From Oceanicoccus sp. KOV_DT_Chl (lineage in GTDB: Bacteria; Pseudomonadota; Gammaproteobacteria; Pseudomonadales; Dasaniaceae): a DNA stretch of 64,000 bases. The notes under the pieces were generated by a model. It was not told the origin of the DNA. It saw only the letters and a list, made by a program, of their open reading frames with translations, and did no database searches. Of the stretch, positions 58,615 through 64,000 are shown in pieces; within the stretch, counting starts at the first letter, position 1; each line of letters opens with the position of its first letter. The stretch lies in contig NZ_FQLF01000007.1 of assembly GCF_900120175.1 (NCBI RefSeq), forward strand, positions 62,001-126,000, in the 5' to 3' direction. The translations under genes were made by a program, and so were the position numbers.

Positions 58615-59979
58615 GTGAACAACAACCAATACGACTACGACCTATTTGTTATCGGCGCCGGTTCCGGCGGCGTTCGCGCCAGTCGCATGGCCGCGGCTTT
58701 TGGAGCAAAAGTCGCCGTCGCGGAAGATCGCTATATGGGCGGCACCTGTGTCAACGTCGGCTGTGTTCCTAAAAAACTTTATGTATACGCCTCACAGTTC
58801 TCAAATGCGTTTAAAGATGCTCGCGGTTTTGGCTGGGACAGCAATACTCCACAGTTTGAATGGGCAACCTTGCGGGATAATAAAATTACCGAAATCTCAC
58901 GCTTGAACAGTGTTTATGATTCCATGCTGGGTAATGCCGGGGTTGAAGTCATTAACGGCCGCGCCCGCTTTATCGACAATCACACGGTAGACGTTAACGG
59001 CAAGCAATTTACTGCCGAACGTATTTTATTAGCGACTGGCACCTGGCCTTTTATTCCAAATTTTCCTGGCAGTGAATATGCGATTAGCTCGAATGAAATA
59101 TTCGATTTAAAAACTTTTCCTAAGCGATTGTTAGTCGTCGGCGGCGGTTATATCGCCGTAGAATTTGCCGGTATCTTTAACGGCTTAGGCGCCCAAACTA
59201 CGCAACTGTATCGCGGGCCATTATTCCTGCGCGGTTTTGATGAAGACATTAGACACTTTGCCGCCAAAGAAATCGCCGCCTCTGGTGTAGATTTGCGTTT
59301 CAATAGCAATATCGCTGCTATCGAAAAACTGGCTGATGACAGTTTACGCGCCATACTTGAAGACGGCAGCAGCATTGATTGCGATGCCATCCTTTATGCC
59401 ACTGGCCGCAAACCGCATATTCAGGATGTCGGTTTTGATCGCGTCAATGTGGCACTCAATGACGACGGCACCATCAAAGTCAACGACGAGTTTCAAACCA
59501 GTGAAGCCAGTATTTATGCATTGGGCGATATCACCGGAGGCATGGAACTCACGCCGGTAGCACTGGCCGAAGGCATGGCGCTGGCAAAAACGTTATACAA
59601 CAACGAGCCGACGCAGGTCGATTACGACACCATTGCAACTGCCGTTTTTTGCCAACCAAATATCGGGACCTGTGGCTTAAGCGAACAGCAGGCGACAGAA
59701 AAATATACTGATATCGCAGTGTACGAATCCAACTTTCGGGCAATGAAACACACGATTGGCGGCCGCTCTGAACGCACCTATATGAAATTAATTGTCGACA
59801 AAAAAACTGATCGGGTCGTCGGTATTCATATGGTCGGAGAAGATGCCGGCGAAATTATTCAGGGCATGGCGATAGCAATGAAAGCGGGCGCCACCAAAGC
59901 CATTTTCGATAGCACTATCGGCATTCATCCTACCGCTGCAGAAGAATTTGTCACCATGCGCACCGCACGAGCTTCCTAA
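58615..59979 (+). CDS. gor: glutathione-disulfide reductase
   Basis: The 454-residue flavoenzyme starts at GTG 58615 behind CAGGAG. The FAD motif is LFVIGAGSGGVRASRMAA, the redox-active pair is in GGTCVNVGCVPKKLYVY, the NADPH-binding motif is LLVVGGGYIAVEFAGIFNG, and the C-terminal His-Glu is in IGIHPTAAEEFVTM. It keeps glutathione reduced. Its position after the transporter is notable because glutathione reduces selenite to the selenide used by SelD. Confidence 0.95.
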   Translation: MNNNQYDYDLFVIGAGSGGVRASRMAAAFGAKVAVAEDRYMGGTCVNVGCVPKKLYVYASQFSNAFKDARGFGWDSNTPQFEWATLRDNKITEISRLNSVYDSMLGNAGVEVINGRARFIDNHTVDVNGKQFTAERILLATGTWPFIPNFPGSEYAISSNEIFDLKTFPKRLLVVGGGYIAVEFAGIFNGLGAQTTQLYRGPLFLRGFDEDIRHFAAKEIAASGVDLRFNSNIAAIEKLADDSLRAILEDGSSIDCDAILYATGRKPHIQDVGFDRVNVALNDDGTIKVNDEFQTSEASIYALGDITGGMELTPVALAEGMALAKTLYNNEPTQVDYDTIATAVFCQPNIGTCGLSEQQATEKYTDIAVYESNFRAMKHTIGGRSERTYMKLIVDKKTDRVVGIHMVGEDAGEIIQGMAIAMKAGATKAIFDSTIGIHPTAAEEFVTMRTARAS

Positions 59980-60133
59980 GCCCGACAGAAAAATGCGGCA
60001 CTATTACCCGTTTTGCTCAATCACAGCTGATTAATCTTTAGTTAAGATAGCGTTGAAATTAATAATAACAACGCTATCAGACTTGCCTCCTCGATCAAGG
60101 TCGGTAGCAAAAACTCAGAAGGGACCTTGGGTT

Positions 60134-60634
60134 ATGGAAATGTCGATCAGAAAAGCGGATTTAACTCCCGAACATGCCACCGAACAACAAACCTATCATC
60201 TCACAGGAGATCAGCAATGCTATATAGAGCTCTGGCAACAATTAATGCTGTGCTCAAAAAAACTGGAACAGGAAATCAGCAACCGTTTTCGCAAACAATT
60301 CAAACAAAGCCTGATTCGTTACGAGCTGCTATCTCAACTCGATGAAGGCAAGTGGCTAGCTATTGGCAAAGTCGCGCAGCAATTAATTTCTTCCAACGGT
60401 AACATCACCAAATTAGTAGACCGTATGTATTCAGAAGAATTATTAATTCGTCGCCGCAATCAACACGATAAGCGTATTATTGAAATTGGCCTTTCAGAAA
60501 AAGGGCAACAATTACTAATAGAAATGAACCGCGCGCATGGCGAATGGACCCAATCATTATTATCTTCCAGGGTCGCTGATAAAGAAGCCAGACAGTTACT
60601 GGAACTTTGGCAGCGCGCCAATCAGGCCGGCTAA
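60134..60634 (+). CDS. MarR family transcriptional regulator
   Basis: About 166 residues from ATG 60134, which has AAGGGA upstream; an in-frame TTG at 60053 is not supported. The winged helix-turn-helix is FKQSLIRYELLSQLDEG, WLAIGKVAQQLISSNGNITK and the wing RRRNQHDKRIIEIGLSEKG. It probably binds DNA as a dimer; ligand unknown. It is convergent with the GlxA-type regulator with no bases between the two stops. Its position after gor suggests it may control gor or the selenium genes. Confidence 0.85.
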   Translation: MEMSIRKADLTPEHATEQQTYHLTGDQQCYIELWQQLMLCSKKLEQEISNRFRKQFKQSLIRYELLSQLDEGKWLAIGKVAQQLISSNGNITKLVDRMYSEELLIRRRNQHDKRIIEIGLSEKGQQLLIEMNRAHGEWTQSLLSSRVADKEARQLLELWQRANQAG

Positions 60635-61630
60635 TTAATCTGCAGTGGCGGTATTAAAGCGCCGCCGATAATCACGCGGCGATAACTGGCAATGCCTTTT
60701 AAACAAACGCCTAAAAGCGCTTTCATCACTGTATCCACAGCGCACTACTATTTCACCGAATTTAAGCTGGGTAGTTTCCAGTAAAGTTTTGCATTTTTCG
60801 ACCCGCAGTTTTTGCGTAAAAGATTGCGGTGATTCGCCCAGGTTTTTTTGAAAACGTCGGATTAAGGTGCGCGGGCTAACCGCGGCAAAATCAGCGACCT
60901 GTTCAATACTAAATTCCTGATTTAAATTTGCTCTGATCCAACCTTCAGCCTTGGCCACCACTTTGTCATCATTTTCAATCAGCGACAAAATCGCATAGGG
61001 TGCCTGCGAGCGCCGCTGATTATCAACCATCATGTACTTGGCCGCCAAGCGCGCAAAATGTTTGCCGCCAAAGCGCTCGATCACTGCCAGGCAGACATCC
61101 TGATACGAGGTGGTGGCAGCACCGCAGACAATATTCTCCGCCACTGTACAAATGGCATCGGGATCAAAGCGCACCTCGGGATAACGTTCGACAAAATATT
61201 TAGCCAGCCACCAGGCCGTGGTTGCCGGCTGGCCATCCAACAAGCCCGCTTCAGCTAACAGAAAACTGCCACTGCAACTGGTCGCAATTAAATTCTGATC
61301 TGGGCCGTGTTGTCGCAGCCAAGGTAGAATAACCTGCCAACGCGGTATTGCAGCCTCTAGCTCAGAGCGCGTAGCGATAGTAAACGCCGAAATATACACG
61401 ATATCGCTGCTGGAGATATCCGCCACGGAGCCATCAACTGCCACTTGGTAGCCATTTGAGCACACCATCGGCAGGCCGTCTAATGACACAACGCGCAATT
61501 TGAACAACGGCTCCGGGCTGTCATTAATCCGTTCGGCAATACGATTGGCAATGGCAAATAAATCTACTACGCCCATCACCGACGTTCCACTGGTGTGTGG
61601 CAATGCCAGTACTGTGATTTGATGTGACAC
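60635..61630 (-). CDS. GlxA family AraC-type transcriptional regulator
   Basis: The 331-residue protein starts at GTG 61630, with AGAGG eight bases upstream. The N-terminal DJ-1/PfpI-like domain has VVDLFAIANRIAERI, LIATSCSGSFLLAEAGLLDG and TAWWLAKYFVERYPEV. The C-terminal AraC domain has FSIEQVADFAAVSPRTLIRR and IVVRCGYSDESAFRRLFKRH. Such proteins sense small amines or related metabolites; ligand unknown. It is convergent with the MarR gene. Confidence 0.92.
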   Translation of the reverse strand: MSHQITVLALPHTSGTSVMGVVDLFAIANRIAERINDSPEPLFKLRVVSLDGLPMVCSNGYQVAVDGSVADISSSDIVYISAFTIATRSELEAAIPRWQVILPWLRQHGPDQNLIATSCSGSFLLAEAGLLDGQPATTAWWLAKYFVERYPEVRFDPDAICTVAENIVCGAATTSYQDVCLAVIERFGGKHFARLAAKYMMVDNQRRSQAPYAILSLIENDDKVVAKAEGWIRANLNQEFSIEQVADFAAVSPRTLIRRFQKNLGESPQSFTQKLRVEKCKTLLETTQLKFGEIVVRCGYSDESAFRRLFKRHCQLSPRDYRRRFNTATAD

Positions 61631-61844
61631 CTTCAATCCTCTCTCGTTTAAATCCAAACCCGGTATAAACCCACCTGTATAGCAACACCAAGGTCGTATA
61701 CGACAAAATTAAAGCCAGTTACGCCAAGCCGCCAGAGGCACACTTATTATGTCTTATTTAACTTTATAAATGTCATTTACGCCACTGCAATGCCACTTTT
61801 TATTTTTGTAGGCTAAGCCTCACCATTAATAGAGGAGCATGGAA

Positions 61845-62027
61845 ATGACCAAAGTAACCCGCCGACAGCTAACCCACCTATTAACCGGCGGGCTGATTTT
61901 GGCCAGCCTACCTGCCTTAACCGCTTGCCAGGGCTTTACCCCGCAGCCGTTTATTACCGGCCGCACCATCACTCCACCCCAGGGCTGCACGGAACTGTTA
62001 GCACGTGATCAACGAGGTGATTGCTAA
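61845..62027 (+). CDS. small Tat-like lipoprotein
   Basis: The 60-residue protein starts at ATG 61845, because AGGAG (61833-61837) is 7 bases away; ATG 61839 is too close to it. The N-terminus TRRQLTHLLTGGLILASL has twin Arg and a hydrophobic stretch, then LTACQG, a lipobox-like site. Only about 32 residues follow, ending RDQRGDC. It overlaps the peptidase gene as TAATG, so the two are translationally coupled. Function unknown. Confidence 0.6.
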   Translation: MTKVTRRQLTHLLTGGLILASLPALTACQGFTPQPFITGRTITPPQGCTELLARDQRGDC

Positions 62028-62404
62028 TGGCCAACAAAGACCCAGAATTGCTCAATAACTTAAAGCAGATTTTCTACCTGGTTAAAAACCACTTCCAACA
62101 AACCCCGGATCAACAGGAACACTGGCAAATGCCGCCGGCAAATTACACCGGGCAACAGCGAATAGCAGATGACTGCGATGGCTTTTGTCTCGCCTGCCGC
62201 ACACTGCTGCGGCAACGAAATATTCCTAATCGACTGGTGTACTGCGAGATAGATGGTGGTGGCCATTTAGTGGTGGAGGTTAACGGCTGGATTTTGGACA
62301 ACCGGCAAAAAACGGTAGTCCCTAATACACTGCTCACGGAGTATCGCTGGTTGCGTATTTCCGGGTTTGAAGCCCGCGATTCCTGGAGAGAAATATTGCT
62401 ATAA
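62027..62404 (+). CDS. transglutaminase-like cysteine peptidase (BTLCP-like)
   Basis: The 125-residue protein starts at ATG 62027, overlapping the stop before it. The transglutaminase-like catalytic residues are visible: Cys in ADDCDGFCLACRTLL, His in GGGHLVVEVNGW and Asp in WILDNRQK. The fold resembles the bacterial transglutaminase-like cysteine proteinase family but is shorter than usual and has no signal peptide. It may be a small cytosolic protease or amidase; substrate unknown. Confidence 0.75.
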   Translation: MANKDPELLNNLKQIFYLVKNHFQQTPDQQEHWQMPPANYTGQQRIADDCDGFCLACRTLLRQRNIPNRLVYCEIDGGGHLVVEVNGWILDNRQKTVVPNTLLTEYRWLRISGFEARDSWREILL

Positions 62405-62503
62405 ATGTAATTTGTGATTATTAATGTCGGAATAATTTACATTTTATTAATGAGCAATTCATGCTAGTAAAATAAAACCTATAAAAAACGAGGACATACA
62501 ATA

Positions 62504-62548
62504 ATGGCGCTAATTTTGCTTACTATTCCAACAATAAGTAACACCTAA
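62504..62548 (+). other. possible 14-codon leader ORF
   Basis: ATG 62504 is preceded by GAGG and encodes MALILLTIPTISNT before a stop, 20 bp before the PEP-CTERM gene. It might be a leader peptide or chance. Confidence 0.2.
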
Positions 62549-62568
62549 AACATAAACAGGATAGCAAC

Positions 62569-63186
62569 ATGGACGCCCTAGCAAGAATTCTCATTTTACT
62601 ACCAGCCACCATACTCTCATTGCAGCTTCAAGCGGGCATGATTACCCTTGATCAGTGGAACAGCACCGAGCTACAAGCCTCTGGTGATGCTATCAATATG
62701 TCCTGGACAGATGGCGGTCACACACTGAGCATCCAATGGCTTAACGGTGCCAGCCCTGATCTGGTTAGCCCGGGAGGTGTTGATAAAATTGGTTTTAATT
62801 ATGATGGCACACTCACGTTTGCTGCTGGAACCGCAGGCTGGGGCGTTGCTCCCGGCGGTTCTAACATTGCTGATTTCGGTACTTTTAATGTTCGTTATAG
62901 AGAACCCGGTTCCAGCGACGGCCTGATCGCTGCGATTGAGTTAACCTTTGTTGAACAACTTTTTGATGCCAACTTCTTTACCAATAGTGATGGTAATACC
63001 GCCGTCGCCCACGTTCGCTATGATAACGATTGTTCCGGGTTTGTAGGTGATGGCGGACCAGCAACCGCTGCGGGCTCAAACGCCAGTTGCGGCGGCCCTA
63101 TAACAGTCCCTGAGCCTAGTTCTTTAGCCTTGCTAGCATTAGGGCTAATCTCTTTGGCTTATTCTAGAAAAGTATTCAATAGTTAA
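62569..63186 (+). CDS. PEP-CTERM sorting-domain protein
   Basis: The 205-residue exported protein has a signal peptide ending LQLQA and a beta-rich mature region. The C-terminal sorting tail begins VPEPSSLALLALGLISLAYS and ends RKVFNS. Proteins of this type are processed by an exosortase and displayed or released at the surface, often with exopolysaccharide. AGGA precedes the ATG and a terminator follows. No exosortase gene is in the window. Confidence 0.88.
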   Translation: MDALARILILLPATILSLQLQAGMITLDQWNSTELQASGDAINMSWTDGGHTLSIQWLNGASPDLVSPGGVDKIGFNYDGTLTFAAGTAGWGVAPGGSNIADFGTFNVRYREPGSSDGLIAAIELTFVEQLFDANFFTNSDGNTAVAHVRYDNDCSGFVGDGGPATAAGSNASCGGPITVPEPSSLALLALGLISLAYSRKVFNS

Positions 63187-63202
63187 ACTGGTGCTGTGCA
63201 CA

Positions 63203-63231
63203 ATAAAACGCCTCTATTGAGGCGTTTTATT
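63203..63231 (+). terminator. rho-independent terminator after PEP-CTERM gene
   Basis: The stem aaaacgcctc/gaggcgtttt with an atta-type loop is followed by ATTTG. It lies about 17 bp after the stop. Confidence 0.85.
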
Positions 63232-63478
63232 TGCTTGCTATTAAGTCACTCGAACTTACCTATTACAATAAACCCTATCGAAAATATCACTATCCATAAG
63301 ACTTTAGTGCATTAGATAGGCTCGCATTGCAATTCCTGAGACAGCTTACATGATCATTATTCTTTAATGCTCGATAGTCCTTCATATTTTAACCTCTGCC
63401 AATACTCTATTGATGACATCATTTCGATCAGAAAAAGCTCAACATGCACACAGAAACGCCTACTCTAAAGCCAAACAA

Positions 63479-64000
63479 TCACCGCGCCACACACCACTCC
63501 AACACCTGCTGATAATCTCCAGTATAAACCACACGTTGTTGTTTTTTACTGAGCTGATATTCATACATGGGGTCGTAATACTCGACCAACAACGTGCGAA
63601 TCCACGCTTCGTGGGCTGTGACATCACCCGATACTTGTTGCTGGTCTATGGCCGCACTCATCACGGCGGACAATTGTTGGTAGCGCTCGGAACCCAAACG
63701 TTTTTTAATGCGAAATAAACTGGCTAATAAATATTGTCGATAATGTTCAAAACCATCATCCGCCGCTGCCGCCTGATGTTCCGCTAGCATATCAATCACA
63801 TACTCCTGCAGGATATGCTGCACTCTAAATTCAACCGGCATATCAACTACAACAATTGAGGCATGCTCCATCGCCAGCCAAAGATTGTGAGGTAAACTGG
63901 TTGGGCCCACCATGCGGCTTTCATCTTCAAAAAACCAATGCGAAAAATCTTCTTGCCGCTGCCGCTTTTTCAATAATTCTATTGCCAGACAATTTTCAAA
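63479..64000 (-). CDS. mnmH: tRNA 2-selenouridine synthase MnmH (SelU), C-terminal part
   Basis: The gene enters from beyond the right edge; the last 173 residues are visible. FENCLAIELLKKRQRQEDFS at the edge, FEDESRMVGPTSLPHNLW and MEHASIVVVDMPVEFRVQHI match the C-terminal domain of MnmH. The enzyme uses selenophosphate from SelD to convert 2-thiouridine to 2-selenouridine at the tRNA wobble base. The N-terminal rhodanese and P-loop parts lie outside the window. Confidence 0.85.
   Translation of the reverse strand, partial: FENCLAIELLKKRQRQEDFSHWFFEDESRMVGPTSLPHNLWLAMEHASIVVVDMPVEFRVQHILQEYVIDMLAEHQAAAADDGFEHYRQYLLASLFRIKKRLGSERYQQLSAVMSAAIDQQQVSGDVTAHEAWIRTLLVEYYDPMYEYQLSKKQQRVVYTGDYQQVLEWCVAR

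Noticed and set aside
1-64000. CRISPR arrays, rRNA, tRNA, prophage or complete insertion sequence
   Set aside because: None seen; the only repeats are the small arrays and the inverted-repeat element listed.

Overview
The window is chromosomal DNA of a gammaproteobacterium. The best guess is a marine, Cellvibrionales/Spongiibacteraceae-like organism, but no rRNA or tRNA lies in the window to confirm this. The evidence is the gene families: fused RlmKL, ribosome modulation factor, the large NAD-dependent glutamate dehydrogenase with its DUF2835 partner, PstC/PstA with long periplasmic insertions, SlyX/YciH, and PEP-CTERM-type surface proteins. Genes are dense and the GC content is moderate. 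I see no prophage, CRISPR array, rRNA or tRNA. The only mobile-looking item is a 198-bp inverted-repeat element.

Layout. 1-9000: broken membrane sensor, ABC-type substrate-binding lipoprotein, orphan FimV N-terminal domain protein, frameshifted phytanoyl-CoA-dioxygenase-like protein, cinA, lipoprotein, MFS exporter and AbgT transporter; the AbgT 3' end lies inside a MITE-like element. 9050-18400: complete phosphate module on the minus strand (phoB-phoR-pstS-pstC-pstA-pstB-phoU), with Pho boxes before phoB and pstS. 18470-28500: ygiQ, DUF3859 protein, rlmKL, rmf, lamin-tail surface protein, fused PyrD-PyrK-like dehydrogenase, an 800-bp intergenic region with repeats, and a prolyl-hydroxylase-like oxygenase. 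28595-41017: gdhB with DUF2835, diverging from a MoxR/Bat operon (moxR, DUF58, DUF4381, batA, batB, batD). 41180-49264: solute-binding proteins, cysH, aldehyde dehydrogenase, a CheC/diguanylate-cyclase/PhnD-like signalling trio, slyX diverging from yciH, and a 58-residue rubredoxin. 49477-52938: acyl-CoA dehydrogenase plus acyl-CoA ligase. 53191-64000: a selenium region with an oxidoreductase-SelD fusion, a putative selenium oxyanion ABC transporter (three genes), glutathione reductase, MarR and GlxA-type regulators, a transglutaminase-like peptidase, a PEP-CTERM protein, and at the edge the tRNA 2-selenouridine synthase mnmH (selU). SelD makes selenophosphate and MnmH uses it, so the set is consistent with import of a selenium oxyanion and its use in tRNA wobble modification.

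The strongest overall signal concerns sequence quality. Twelve reading-frame breaks affect ten genes, and each is repaired by adding exactly one base to a short mononucleotide run. This looks like systematic deletion error in the assembly rather than gene decay. I therefore annotate these genes as single, probably intact CDSs and give the break positions.
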